Of a stretch of 31,455 nucleotides of DNA, positions 8,438 through 17,114 are shown piece by piece. Position 1 is the first letter of the stretch. Each line of letters opens with the position of its first letter. Below the pieces are notes generated by a model. It was not told the DNA's origin. It saw nothing but the letters and a program-made list of their open reading frames with translations, and made no database searches. The DNA is from a virus: positions 1 through 31,455 of IMG/VR virus record IMGVR_UViG_3300009308_000023; one strand, 5' to 3'. The position numbers were made by a program, and so were the translations under genes.

Positions 8438-9108
8438 TGCCTTATTTTGTTTTTAATAATAAAAATAGTGTCGATTACAATATTAGCATAACTAAAATGC
8501 CCCCTATTCATACGATTGATGATGTAGGTGAATATATTGAAGTTCCTGGTCGAGATGGATATCTATATATATCTCAAAATAGAAGGGCACCAATAAAAAA
8601 AACTATAGAATTCACAATATATCCTGATGATTACCTACAAGAGATACAAAAATGGCTGAAAGCGAAAGGGAACTTGATACTAAGCATAGAGCCGGATGTA
8701 TATTTTAATGCTAGGATACAAGCCATGCGAGAATATTGGGGGGCAAATAATGAAAAGGTAGTAGTAGTAAACTTCACTTGTCAGCCCTGGGCTTATTTAC
8801 ACAGTGGACAAAATATAGTTACAGTAACAACTAAAAATAATATGCTTTATAATCATACAGAAGAAACTTCAAAGCCATTAATAAAAATATTTGGTAGTGG
8901 ATCCGTAGACTTACTCATTAATAATAAAATACATAAATTTAATATCAATGAATATGTAGAAATAGATAGTGAATTAATGGAAAGTTATAAGGATACTAGC
9001 ATGGTTACATTTACAGGAGATTTCCCAGAGCTAACTCCAGGAGAAAATAATATATCTTGGAATGGTGATGTAACTAAGATAGAAATAGTGCCGAGGTGGA
9101 GAAGATGA
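8431..9108 (+). CDS. Distal tail protein (Dit, Sipho_tail family)
   Basis: The ring protein at the end of the tail tube that anchors the baseplate. Of 225 residues, the N-terminal half carries family features: EYIEVPGRDGYLYI and APIKKTIEFTIYPDDY; the C-terminal half is a beta-sandwich-like region. The TTG at 8431 sits 7 bases after AAGGGGG (8417-8423); the ATG at 8437 is in frame but farther than normal. The start overlaps the tape measure stop. The end overlaps the Tal gene by 4 bases. Confidence 0.88.
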   Translation: MVMPYFVFNNKNSVDYNISITKMPPIHTIDDVGEYIEVPGRDGYLYISQNRRAPIKKTIEFTIYPDDYLQEIQKWLKAKGNLILSIEPDVYFNARIQAMREYWGANNEKVVVVNFTCQPWAYLHSGQNIVTVTTKNNMLYNHTEETSKPLIKIFGSGSVDLLINNKIHKFNINEYVEIDSELMESYKDTSMVTFTGDFPELTPGENNISWNGDVTKIEIVPRWRR

Positions 9109-10997
9109 TTAGTGTATATGATAGATTAGAAACTAACTTCACTCATAACGGAATAGTATTGCCTGATGTTATTTCCTGCACTATAGAAGAAGTACTTAAT
9201 GGAAAGTTGCTACTAGAACTTACCCATCCTTTGGATGAAAAGGGAAGATGGGAGCATCTAGCAGAAGAAAATATTATAAAAGCAGATGGTCAGTTATTTA
9301 GAATACATTCAACTGATTCGAATCTAGGATATGTCTATGTTAATGCTAGGCATATTTTTTATGACCTTTTGCATAATTTTCTCGAAGATGTAAGACCTAC
9401 TAACATAAATGGTGCTGGTGCTTTAAATTGGATATTATCTAATACTCAATATCCACATGATTTTATAGGAATGAGCGATATATCTACTCTTAATACACAG
9501 TACTTTATTAGAAAGAATCCTGTAGAAGCTATGTTAGGCACTGATAGCCTTGTAACACGTTGGAACGGTGAATTAGTAAGAGATAACTATACTATAAGAT
9601 TATTAAACTCTAGAGGGCAAAATAAAGGGGCACAAATAGCATACGGAAAGAATATGTTAGGTCTTGAAGTTAAAAGAGATATGGACTCTGTAATAACAAG
9701 AATAATGCCAGTTGGTAGAGATGGCTTACTACTTCCTGAGAAATATATAGATAGTCCTTTAATTAATAATTATGTGCTCACTAGGATACAAAAGCTAAAC
9801 TTTGATATAGGAGTTGACGAGGAAACAACCCAAGAACAAGCATTTATTAAACTAAGACAAGCTTGTAATGACTTGTACAATAAAAACAAGGTGGATATAC
9901 CTTATATAAATATAAATGCCAATTTGCTTATGCTAGAGCATACAGAAGAATACAAACATATAAAGAATCTAGTTAAAGTAGATTTAGGTGATGTTGTTAG
10001 CTGTACGGATAATCCTTTGAAGATAACCTTTGAAGCTAAAGTAATAAGAATTAAGAAAGACGTATTAAGCAATAAAAATGTAGAGGTAGAACTAGGTCAA
10101 TTTAAGAAAGGAATAGGGAGCACGATACAAAATGCTATAAACGATATATCGGAGTTAGTTAAAAACACTACATCTGATCTTGAAAAAGCAATTAATAATG
10201 CTACTGAATTATTAACTAATGCACTTGGTGGATATGTAGTTAAAATACCTGGAGAGCTACTAATAATGGATACAGAAGACGTTAACACTGCAACCAAGAT
10301 ATGGCGCTGGAATGTGAACGGATTAGGCTATAGTAAAACAGGCATAAATGGACCTTATGGTTTAGCTATGACAATGGATGGTCAGATAGTAGCTGACTTT
10401 ATAACTACCGGAACTTTAAGTGCTGGATTAATTAAAACTGGAGTTTTAGCAAGTGCAGATAATTCGAGTTTTATTAACATGGATGATGGAAGTTTTAATT
10501 TTAAAAATCAATTAGTATGGGATAAAGCAAATAATAAATTAATACTAGGTAGTGGTGTAAAACTTTCGTGGGGTAGCGTAACAGACCAACCTACAATATT
10601 AAGTGGTACTGATGTTACAACTATAACTAATAGCACTATCAGTACTACAAATGTAGTGGCTCAAAACTTACAAGTAAAAAGTGCAAATATCACAGGTGTA
10701 TTAAGTGCTAATCAAATAGCTACTAATATATCACAAGTAGCTAACACTTTGTATGTAGGTAATGATGATACTAATGGTAGTATAATTCTTAAAAATGGTT
10801 CTTACATTGAAGCAAATAATTTCGGTACAGTAGGAATAGGAATGACAATAGGTTCTGCTTATATGCACTTAAGCGCTATAGATATTACCTTAGGTTATGC
10901 GTCAAGCGGTTACACAACCTTTATAGGTAATGTAGATTTAAGTAACGCTAATAGCGTATTGTGGGGAAGCAATGCGCCAACAGCTAGGTTTGGTTAG
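9105..10997 (+). CDS. Tail-associated protein (Tal, prophage endopeptidase tail type)
   Basis: The tail tip hub protein that follows Dit. Residues ~1-340 (ISVYDRLETNF..., NARHIFYDLLHNFLEDVRPT, MPVGRDGLLLPEKYIDSP) form the gp27-like Tal domain known from the Prophage_tail family. A helical stretch with NAINDISELVKNTTSDLEKAI follows, then a repetitive Ser/Thr/Asn-rich C-terminal part (about 400-630) that looks like a beta-helix or fibre domain and contains ITTGTLSAGLIKTG. No lytic active site was recognised. ATG 9105 is chosen over GTG 9096 because the GAGGTGGAG ribosome site covers that GTG. Confidence 0.88.
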   Translation: MISVYDRLETNFTHNGIVLPDVISCTIEEVLNGKLLLELTHPLDEKGRWEHLAEENIIKADGQLFRIHSTDSNLGYVYVNARHIFYDLLHNFLEDVRPTNINGAGALNWILSNTQYPHDFIGMSDISTLNTQYFIRKNPVEAMLGTDSLVTRWNGELVRDNYTIRLLNSRGQNKGAQIAYGKNMLGLEVKRDMDSVITRIMPVGRDGLLLPEKYIDSPLINNYVLTRIQKLNFDIGVDEETTQEQAFIKLRQACNDLYNKNKVDIPYININANLLMLEHTEEYKHIKNLVKVDLGDVVSCTDNPLKITFEAKVIRIKKDVLSNKNVEVELGQFKKGIGSTIQNAINDISELVKNTTSDLEKAINNATELLTNALGGYVVKIPGELLIMDTEDVNTATKIWRWNVNGLGYSKTGINGPYGLAMTMDGQIVADFITTGTLSAGLIKTGVLASADNSSFINMDDGSFNFKNQLVWDKANNKLILGSGVKLSWGSVTDQPTILSGTDVTTITNSTISTTNVVAQNLQVKSANITGVLSANQIATNISQVANTLYVGNDDTNGSIILKNGSYIEANNFGTVGIGMTIGSAYMHLSAIDITLGYASSGYTTFIGNVDLSNANSVLWGSNAPTARFG

Positions 10998-11008
10998 GAG
11001 GCGGATAA

Positions 11009-12439
11009 ATGGCTTATGTTCAACGAGTTTCGGGTACTGAGACTTCCATTACTGTAAGAATAAGTGATTTATCCTTACCCCAAAATCAATATTCAAGTTT
11101 TCAGGTTAGAATAAATGGTGGTTCATGGCAAGCGATAACAGTTACTTCTAGCACATTATATTATTCAGGCACCCATACTTTTGGGGGCTTATCATGTGGC
11201 AATAGTTATTTAGTAGAAGGTAGAGTTTACACAAATCAATGGTGGCCTGTAGATTCCGTTTATGCTTCAACATCAGCGTGTCCAGTTCCAGTCTTACCTG
11301 GTCCTCCGACTGGTATATGGCATTCTGTAAACGGTTTAACTGTAACTGTATATTTTACAAAAGGTACTAATGCAAATTATACAGAATTAGATAAATATGA
11401 TGGTTCAAATTATCTAACTACAACAGGTACTTCATTTACTTATAGTGTACCTAACTACAATACTACTTATAGTTATGATATGCGAAGTGTTAATAGTGCA
11501 GGTACAAGTAGCTGGACAGCTAAGTACTCATTTACTACAGGAAGTCCTCCAGCACCTTCAACGCCATCAGCACCAACGTTATATTTAAATAGTGAGAATT
11601 ATAGGTATGAGGGTGGAGTTAGGATTGGTTGGGGTAGTGTTACTGGTGCGACCTCATATGTGGTTAAGAGAAGGAATGTATCTACAGGAGCAATACAATA
11701 TTTTGGAGTAACTACCACTGATTATGAATCTACCCCCGGAACACTTGATTATGGAGCATCTTATGCTTGGTCAGTATCAGCATCTAATAGCAACGGTCAA
11801 TCTAACTATTCAAATGAAACCATTATAACTACTAGACCGAAACAACCAACTATTTCAGTATCTGCACAAGCTACGAGCATAACTGCTACAGTAACAGGCC
11901 TAACTCCTAGCTATAATTTAGTTTATGTTTATTTAAGGGATTCCAACGGTAATGGATTAGACACTAAAACAGTGACAGGAAACAACCAAAGTGTAACATT
12001 TACAGGATTAACAGCTGGTATTAACTATCAAGTAAATGGTCGCAGCTCTGTAACTGTTTCAGGGGGTACGGTCCTTTCATTCTTTAGTACGATAATTCCA
12101 GTTAAGACAAGCAATAGACCACTAAATTGGGAATGGACTACTGTAGAAATAAACGCATTTAATAATAAGGGTGAAACCACAGTGCTAAGCTATTTAAGGT
12201 GGAATGTATTTATAGACCGGGTAAATGAGTTCAGAGTTTATAAAGGACTTTCCGCAATTGGAGGTAAAATGACTTCTAATGATAGGAAATTATATGCTAG
12301 TAGTTTTAGAATAGTAGCACAAGGCATAAGAGATATGACAACAACACTTAATAGTAGTTTAACAACTATAGTAGTTAATGATATGGTTTATGGTTGGTAT
12401 TTTAATCACCTAGCAGCTGCATTAACAAATATAACCTAA
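11009..12439 (+). CDS. Fibronectin type III tail protein
   Basis: A 476-residue virion protein with about four fibronectin-III-like modules: PPTGIWHSVNGLTVTVYF (about 98-115), the module starting near residue 182 (PSAPTLYLNSENYRYEGG), one around 277-360 and the partial module at the N-terminus. Typical endings such as SYDMRSVNSAGTSSW and YAWSVSASNSNGQSNYS are visible. Such repeats bind surface sugars weakly in phage tails. The last ~110 residues (NRPLNWEW...VYGWYFNHLAAALTN) form a separate domain seen at the end of other Firmicutes tail proteins. AGGAGGCG (10997-11004) precedes the start. Confidence 0.85.
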   Translation: MAYVQRVSGTETSITVRISDLSLPQNQYSSFQVRINGGSWQAITVTSSTLYYSGTHTFGGLSCGNSYLVEGRVYTNQWWPVDSVYASTSACPVPVLPGPPTGIWHSVNGLTVTVYFTKGTNANYTELDKYDGSNYLTTTGTSFTYSVPNYNTTYSYDMRSVNSAGTSSWTAKYSFTTGSPPAPSTPSAPTLYLNSENYRYEGGVRIGWGSVTGATSYVVKRRNVSTGAIQYFGVTTTDYESTPGTLDYGASYAWSVSASNSNGQSNYSNETIITTRPKQPTISVSAQATSITATVTGLTPSYNLVYVYLRDSNGNGLDTKTVTGNNQSVTFTGLTAGINYQVNGRSSVTVSGGTVLSFFSTIIPVKTSNRPLNWEWTTVEINAFNNKGETTVLSYLRWNVFIDRVNEFRVYKGLSAIGGKMTSNDRKLYASSFRIVAQGIRDMTTTLNSSLTTIVVNDMVYGWYFNHLAAALTNIT

Positions 12440-12451
12440 GGAGGAATTATA

Positions 12452-12703
12452 ATGCAAACAAGTACAGTATTAGCTCAAGAAACCCGGATGGAGGATGGGG
12501 TTATAATAATTAGTAGGACCACAGAGGAAAGATTAACAAAGGATGATTTAGAAAGAGAGTTAGAAACTTGTAAAAGACAAGTACAACAATTAGTACAACA
12601 ATCTAAGCAGATCAAACTTCAACATGATATTTGGACTAATAAGGGTAAAGAAATCACTACTTTATTAGGACAGTTTGGAGAAGAGGACTTAGTAGTATTA
12701 TAG
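12452..12703 (+). CDS. Small helical protein of tail-tip cluster
   Basis: An 83-residue protein with a strong ribosome site (AAGGAGGAATTATA). Residues 30-65 (KDDLERELETCKRQVQQLVQQ and on) form a probable coiled coil. Its place between two receptor-related genes suggests a baseplate part or a chaperone, but no family is recognised and the role is unknown. Confidence 0.75.
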   Translation: MQTSTVLAQETRMEDGVIIISRTTEERLTKDDLERELETCKRQVQQLVQQSKQIKLQHDIWTNKGKEITTLLGQFGEEDLVVL

Positions 12704-12737
12704 CAACTAATGCAAATTCATGTGAAGGAGGTACAAT

Positions 12738-15305
12738 ATGCGCTATAAAGATTATCCACTTCTCTTAAGTTTAAGAGAAAATACATTTACATCTATACAA
12801 CCCAAACAAGGGGAAACAGCTGTTAGGTTACTACCACAGTTAATTGACATTGGAGGACCTTACGATCTAACAGATACAACAGTTAAAGCTATATTTGTAA
12901 AACCGGATAGAACTATCAGTTTTTTAGATTGTGAAATTGAAGATGACGTTAATGGCATTGTATCTATCATATTAACTAATCAAGTACTAGCTATACCCGG
13001 TAAAGTAAACTGTGAAATACAAATATCAGGTGATAAAGGTTTAGCAAAATCTTGGACTTTTTCAATGTTGGTACAAAAAAGTATAGGAACAGCGGAGATT
13101 GAAAGTTCTAATGAATTAGCTGTTTTAGATGAAGCATTGAAACATGTAGATGAAGCTCTAGATGCAGAAATAGAAAGAAAACAGGCTGAACTGCAGAGAG
13201 AAACTAATGAAGTAGCTAGGGAGCAATTAAAGAGTGAACTGCTAGATCTACAATCTCAACTCCAAGGTGGACCTGTAGCAAGAGCAGAATTTGATGAACA
13301 TAAAGATAAAAATTCTTCACAGCATATATTATTAGCTGTTAGAAATCCACAAAGCCTTAAAGAGCATATAGGAGGCTACTCAAAAAGAATAGAGACATTT
13401 GACAATATAATCTCCATGCCATCAAATACTAAAGGGCAATTTAGAATGAGCCAATTTGGAAATACTTATACAAATTTAATTCCTACATTCGATAGTGGGA
13501 AATGGAATCTGCACGCAAACTATACAATTAATAGTCCGTTTATGGTCACATTAAATGCTACATCTACAGGTCGCGATGGTTGGGTTACAGTACCAGTTGA
13601 ACTAGGCAAAACCTATACTATACTAGTTAGAACTACAAATGGGACAGCAAGGTTGTACAAAGGCAATGCACAAGTCCATGACGCGTCAAGGTATGCCTTA
13701 TCAAATATTGCCGTTGTTGGTACTTTTACAGTAGATGTGTCTTATAATGGGTTTGTGTCTTTACGCTTAACAAACGCAGAAGTGGGGGTTTTTGTATTTG
13801 AAAGAATAATGATGAATGAAGGAACAGAATTAAAACCATTCATCATTGGCACGAAATCTACATTTTGTAGTAGTCGTTTAAAGAGTGTTAGTAAAAATTT
13901 GTTTGACGGTAAATTTACAAGTGGGGTTTATCTGAATAGCGTAACTGGCAATCTGCTTGTACTTGCAAATGCAAGGACTACTGGTTTTATAAAAATTGAA
14001 CCTAACACACAATATACCATGAGCGGCGGAAATAGGACATCAATTTGCTACTATGATATAAATAAAACTTTTATATCAGGACAAGACAGTCCAACTGTCC
14101 CAAGAACGATAACAACACCGTCTAACGAGGGTTTTATTAGATGGTTTTATTCCAATGACGGAACACATGAAAAACCACAATTTGAAAAAGGAACAGTAGC
14201 AACCATACACCAACCCCACACATCAAACAGTATGTATATATCAGCAAAAGACACTAACGGTCAAATAGTAGTTAATCGTTCCGTGGGAAGTGCTAAAGAT
14301 GAAGCTTGCTTTAATGAGTCAACTGGAATGTATGAGAGAAGGCAGAAGTTAGAGCAAACAACATTAATATCAGCACAAAGAATCACAACTTTTTCCACTA
14401 CTTTAAACGATAATGTAGATTTGGTCAGAATGGAAAATTTGCAAAACAACTTATCTCCTTTATCTATATCTTTTACCGATGCTATACAAACGGGCATCAA
14501 TATTGTAGGGTGGGAACAAAGGTCTTATACCGCTGCTGCTAATTTGACTACATCTGATATCGGTAAATATATGACTAGGAGCAATGGAGAAATCTTCTTT
14601 ATCATTGCTAAAAATATTTATAGCAATTTAGCAAATGCACAAGCTAGTTTTCCTAATCAAATACTAATTTATCAATTAGCTTCCGATCTACGTTTCCCAG
14701 TTGAAACTTTCGGAGAAGCAAAAGCATACCCTAATGGAACATACTATTTTGAACATTGTTTATGGGGCTTTATTAACTTCAAAGTTGGAGAAAATAGCAA
14801 ACTTATTGCAGATGATAAATATCCTGTAAGTTCTATTAGAAAAGTAGTTAGATATGACATAACAGAAGATGGAAAGCTTCTAGAAACAGATGTAACTACT
14901 AGTGCAAGCATGAATGGACATTCAATTGTAATAGCTAATGCAGATCCATCAAAGACCTATTTCTATGATTGTGACATTAAGGAAGGCTTCAGCACTAATG
15001 CACAAAATATAATTGATGTAGAAGTTGATAACGGAGTTGTAGTAAGAAACTTTAATGCTGCAGCTACTCCATGGACCTTAGACTTTAACGAAGCTAAGGC
15101 AACAATGCTTATAGCAACTAATGCTGGTGGACCAACTAGCATAGTAGCACCAGCTACAGAGGGTAAGATGTATGTAATAAGAAATACATCAGGTCAAACA
15201 ATCACAGTTAAAACTGCAAGTAGTACAGGTGTAACAGTAGCTAATAGTAAAATAGCAACTGTTATTTTTTATTCCACAGATTTCATAAAATTATCGGAGG
15301 TGTAG
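12738..15305 (+). CDS. BppU-like baseplate / receptor-binding protein
   Basis: An 855-residue protein. The N-terminal ~135 residues (MRYKDYPLLLSLRENTFTSI, then GPYDLTDTTVKAIFVKPD) match the BppU N-terminal domain of Lactococcus-type baseplates, which docks to Dit. A coiled coil (about 140-185, AEIERKQAELQRETNEVARE) follows, then a long beta-rich part with several jelly-roll-like blocks that probably bind the host surface. The last ~80 residues resemble a small capping domain (NNGVVVRNF-like region and TEGKMYVIRNTSG). The host-binding role is inferred from domain order and position. Confidence 0.85.
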   Translation: MRYKDYPLLLSLRENTFTSIQPKQGETAVRLLPQLIDIGGPYDLTDTTVKAIFVKPDRTISFLDCEIEDDVNGIVSIILTNQVLAIPGKVNCEIQISGDKGLAKSWTFSMLVQKSIGTAEIESSNELAVLDEALKHVDEALDAEIERKQAELQRETNEVAREQLKSELLDLQSQLQGGPVARAEFDEHKDKNSSQHILLAVRNPQSLKEHIGGYSKRIETFDNIISMPSNTKGQFRMSQFGNTYTNLIPTFDSGKWNLHANYTINSPFMVTLNATSTGRDGWVTVPVELGKTYTILVRTTNGTARLYKGNAQVHDASRYALSNIAVVGTFTVDVSYNGFVSLRLTNAEVGVFVFERIMMNEGTELKPFIIGTKSTFCSSRLKSVSKNLFDGKFTSGVYLNSVTGNLLVLANARTTGFIKIEPNTQYTMSGGNRTSICYYDINKTFISGQDSPTVPRTITTPSNEGFIRWFYSNDGTHEKPQFEKGTVATIHQPHTSNSMYISAKDTNGQIVVNRSVGSAKDEACFNESTGMYERRQKLEQTTLISAQRITTFSTTLNDNVDLVRMENLQNNLSPLSISFTDAIQTGINIVGWEQRSYTAAANLTTSDIGKYMTRSNGEIFFIIAKNIYSNLANAQASFPNQILIYQLASDLRFPVETFGEAKAYPNGTYYFEHCLWGFINFKVGENSKLIADDKYPVSSIRKVVRYDITEDGKLLETDVTTSASMNGHSIVIANADPSKTYFYDCDIKEGFSTNAQNIIDVEVDNGVVVRNFNAAATPWTLDFNEAKATMLIATNAGGPTSIVAPATEGKMYVIRNTSGQTITVKTASSTGVTVANSKIATVIFYSTDFIKLSEV

Positions 15306-15309
15306 AATT

Positions 15310-15543
15310 ATGATGTTAAAGGTTATTAAAAAAGTAGAGCAAGAAAATGGTAACACTGTACTAACTCTAGTTGGAATAGATCCCACAGTTAGCGGACAAT
15401 TATGCTTAGAAGTTGCAGAAGGTACAGAATATAGCATTGGAGATAGTCTAAACGGAGAAATACTAGCACAAAGAACCAATGTAAGAGAAGAACTTGAAAT
15501 GATTAAAGAAGTAATAGATATTATCTTGATGGGAGGGTTATAA
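15310..15543 (+). CDS. Small hypothetical protein before XkdX
   Basis: A 77-residue acidic protein with a strand-rich start (KVIKKVEQENGNTVLTLVGI) and a helical end (REELEMIKEVIDIILMG). CGGAGGTG lies just upstream; the start may be either of two adjacent ATG codons (15310 or 15313). It sits in the tail-tip operon between the BppU-like gene and XkdX, a usual place for small virion-associated proteins. No family recognised. Confidence 0.7.
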   Translation: MMLKVIKKVEQENGNTVLTLVGIDPTVSGQLCLEVAEGTEYSIGDSLNGEILAQRTNVREELEMIKEVIDIILMGGL

Positions 15544-15544
15544 T

Positions 15545-15670
15545 ATGGCAAAATATTTAGCTAGCAGAATACAAGAAGGTAAGTTAAATTATGATGAAGT
15601 AATTGCAAAATACCCACAATATAAGGATGAAATAGATGCTATATTAAATCCACCAGGAGAAGGAGCTTAG
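15545..15670 (+). CDS. XkdX family protein
   Basis: A 41-residue protein, MAKYLASRIQEGKLNYDEVI... with KYPQYKDEIDAIL, that fits the very small XkdX family found at the end of tail operons just before lysis genes. The stop codon of the gene lies inside the stem-loop of the following terminator. Function in the family is unknown. Confidence 0.8.
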   Translation: MAKYLASRIQEGKLNYDEVIAKYPQYKDEIDAILNPPGEGA

Positions 15671-15681
15671 GCTCCTTTTTT
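15661..15681 (+). terminator. Intrinsic terminator at end of tail operon
   Basis: AGGAGC (15661-15666) pairs with GCTCCT (15671-15676), loop TTAG, followed by T residues to 15681. The XkdX stop codon is in the loop. The 14-base core GGAGCTTAGGCTCC is repeated exactly in the terminator after the holin. Confidence 0.9.
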
Positions 15682-15707
15682 ATTTAGTATGAAAGGAAGG
15701 TAAATAT

Positions 15708-16283
15708 ATGAAACCTAATAAATTTATTATTCATCACAGTGCTACCGATGATACAGATATTAAAAATTTTGACGGAATTAAGAATCATCATATTAACGTA
15801 AATAAATGGGCAAATATAGGCTATCATTATGTAGTTGAAAAAGTAAATGGTAAATACATAACTATCAAAGGTAGAGATGAAAATGTTGCAGGAGTACATT
15901 GTCCAGGGCAAAATAACCAAAGTATAGGAATATGCCTAGTAGGTGATTTTAGAAAAGGAAATCCACCTAAAGAACAACTACAAGAGGTTGCTAAGCTAAT
16001 TAAAGAAATCTGTAGCAGACGTGGGAAATTACCATTACATAAACACAGTGATTTTAGAGCCACAGAATGCCCTTGTTTTGATTTGAAACTTATAACTGAT
16101 CTATTGGTCGAAGAGGAGGTAAAACCTATGTCATGGCAGGAAAAACAAGGACTAGAACACTTAGAAAGCTTAGTTGGTAAGGAAATAATTGAAACATCGG
16201 ATCACTGGAAAGATAGAATGCTAGAACCAATGCCAGTATGGGCTATATTAAGTTTAATAGATAGAATTACAGATAAGAAATAA
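15708..16283 (+). CDS. N-acetylmuramoyl-L-alanine amidase (endolysin)
   Basis: Cuts the bond between N-acetylmuramic acid and L-alanine in peptidoglycan to free progeny. Residues ~3-133 form the zinc Amidase_2 / T7-lysozyme fold: zinc ligands His9 (FIIHHSATD), His113 and Cys121 (HKHSDFRATECPC), with Tyr39 in NIGYHYVVEK matching the catalytic tyrosine. Two residues before Cys121 there is Thr instead of the T7 lysine, a change also common in PGRP-type amidases. Residues ~140-191 (WQEKQGLEHLESL...) are a short helical C-terminal domain, perhaps cell-wall binding. No signal peptide, so release needs the holin. Confidence 0.93.
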   Translation: MKPNKFIIHHSATDDTDIKNFDGIKNHHINVNKWANIGYHYVVEKVNGKYITIKGRDENVAGVHCPGQNNQSIGICLVGDFRKGNPPKEQLQEVAKLIKEICSRRGKLPLHKHSDFRATECPCFDLKLITDLLVEEEVKPMSWQEKQGLEHLESLVGKEIIETSDHWKDRMLEPMPVWAILSLIDRITDKK

Positions 16284-16295
16284 AGGGGTGTATAG

Positions 16296-16715
16296 ATGGA
16301 TTATAAAACTACTATAAATAGCATTGTAGCTTTTTTAGGTACTGGAGTTGCGTATCTACTTGGGGGGTGGGATACTCCATTGGGATTATTAGCGTTGTTA
16401 ATGGTATTAGACTATGTAACTGGTATAATGAAAGGAATTAAAGATAAAAATCTAGCATCTGATATTGGGTATAATGGATTATTAAAAAAAGCTGGTATAT
16501 TTATAGTTGTTATTTTGGCTCACCAGATGGATAAATTAACAGGTCAAGCTCCTGTGTTTAGGACAGCTGCTTGTATTTTCTATTCATCGAATGAAGGTCT
16601 AAGTATTACTGAAAATATAGCACTTCTAGGTGTACCACTACCACCAGGATTGATAGAAACACTAAAAAAACTCAAGAATACGGACAATAATACGGACTTA
16701 GAAAAGGGAGCTTAG
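16296..16715 (+). CDS. Phage holin (toxin secretion/phage lysis family)
   Basis: A 139-residue membrane protein that opens the cell membrane to the amidase. It fits the Phage_holin_4 family: hydrophobic segments near residues 10-40 and 65-85 and a third weaker one near 105-115, with the typical ALLMVLDYVTGIMKGI motif. The end is charged. The start follows GGGGTG at a normal distance. The amidase precedes the holin, the reverse of many phages. The stop codon lies in the next terminator. Confidence 0.93.
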   Translation: MDYKTTINSIVAFLGTGVAYLLGGWDTPLGLLALLMVLDYVTGIMKGIKDKNLASDIGYNGLLKKAGIFIVVILAHQMDKLTGQAPVFRTAACIFYSSNEGLSITENIALLGVPLPPGLIETLKKLKNTDNNTDLEKGA

Positions 16716-16730
16716 GCTCCCTGTTTTTTT
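16706..16730 (+). terminator. Intrinsic terminator after holin
   Basis: GGGAGC (16706-16711) pairs with GCTCCC (16716-16721), loop TTAG holding the stop codon, then CTG and seven T residues. It closes the late operon. Confidence 0.92.
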
Positions 16731-16820
16731 ATGTCTAAAATAGGACAAAATTACCATGTAATAATGTTATATGATTGTATATAATAGGATATGAGGAAAC
16801 AAGACGAAAGAAGGTGAAGT

Positions 16821-16994
16821 ATGGAAGAAGAGTTTTTAACTCCTGGTGAATTAATAAAACTTTTAAAAATCAGTAGAGCTACAATAGACAGATGGAGAAA
16901 AGAAGGAATGCCAAGTTTAAAGATTGGTAAAAATGTAAGATTTGAAAAAAACAAAGTACTTGATTGGATTAAAGAAAATAAACAAGGAAATTAA
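16821..16994 (+). CDS. AlpA/Xis-like helix-turn-helix protein
   Basis: A 57-residue winged-helix protein of the excisionase/MerR-like type (HTH_17). It has the classic lines FLTPGELIKLLKISRATIDRW and a wing with GKNVRFEKNKVLDWIKE. Such proteins bend DNA for excision or regulate a neighbouring integrase. AAGGTG (16811-16816) precedes the ATG. It is followed by the recombinase gene after a 120-base gap that holds a candidate antisense RNA. Confidence 0.88.
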   Translation: MEEEFLTPGELIKLLKISRATIDRWRKEGMPSLKIGKNVRFEKNKVLDWIKENKQGN

Positions 16995-17062
16995 AAAGGA
17001 AGCCGATCACTTTTGGCGAGGTCTCGACTTCCTTAGGCAAACTAACCCTTACAGGATAGCTC
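16993..17062 (-). ncRNA. Candidate antisense RNA between xis and int
   Basis: On the minus strand a terminator-like hairpin is visible: AAGGAAGTCGA (17034-17024) pairs with TCGGCTTCCTT (17006-16996), then T residues to 16993. The pairing contains one G-U on the minus strand but a C-A mismatch on the plus strand, so the RNA that folds is the minus one. A promoter at 17097-17069 lies the right distance away, giving an RNA of about 70 bases. It would overlap the space between xis and int and may control one of them. No RNA family recognised. Confidence 0.5.
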
Positions 17063-17094
17063 TTGTTTATTATATCAAAGCTACTCTTGTAAGG
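17047..17094. repeat. Imperfect inverted repeat upstream of recombinase gene
   Basis: 17047-17065 (starting CCTTACA) and 17076-17094 (ending TGTAAGG) are inverted copies of about 19 bases with two small gaps and one mismatch. They lie between xis and int, where a tyrosine recombinase often binds its core site (two inverted half-sites with a 6-11 base spacer; here the spacer is 10). This may be the attachment or resolution site. Confidence 0.5.
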
Positions 17095-17097
17095 CAA
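17069..17097 (-). promoter_or_regulatory. Candidate minus-strand promoter for antisense RNA
   Basis: Read on the minus strand: TTGCCT (17097-17092), 17 bases, TATAAT (17074-17069). The -10 is a perfect match and the -35 matches 4 of 6. Confidence 0.5.
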
Positions 17098-17114
17098 TAC
17101 AAGGGGGAAATATA

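Noticed and set aside
7183-8511. Long minus-strand open frames under tape measure and other late genes
   Set aside because: They lie fully inside strong plus-strand genes, have no ribosome sites and serine/isoleucine-rich composition typical of shadows of AT-rich coding DNA.
17021-17034. tRNA T-arm-like sequence (GGTCTCGACTTCC) near the xis gene, as a possible tRNA attachment site
   Set aside because: It lacks the TTCGA loop and no acceptor, D or anticodon arms fit; the sequence is better explained as one arm of the minus-strand terminator hairpin.
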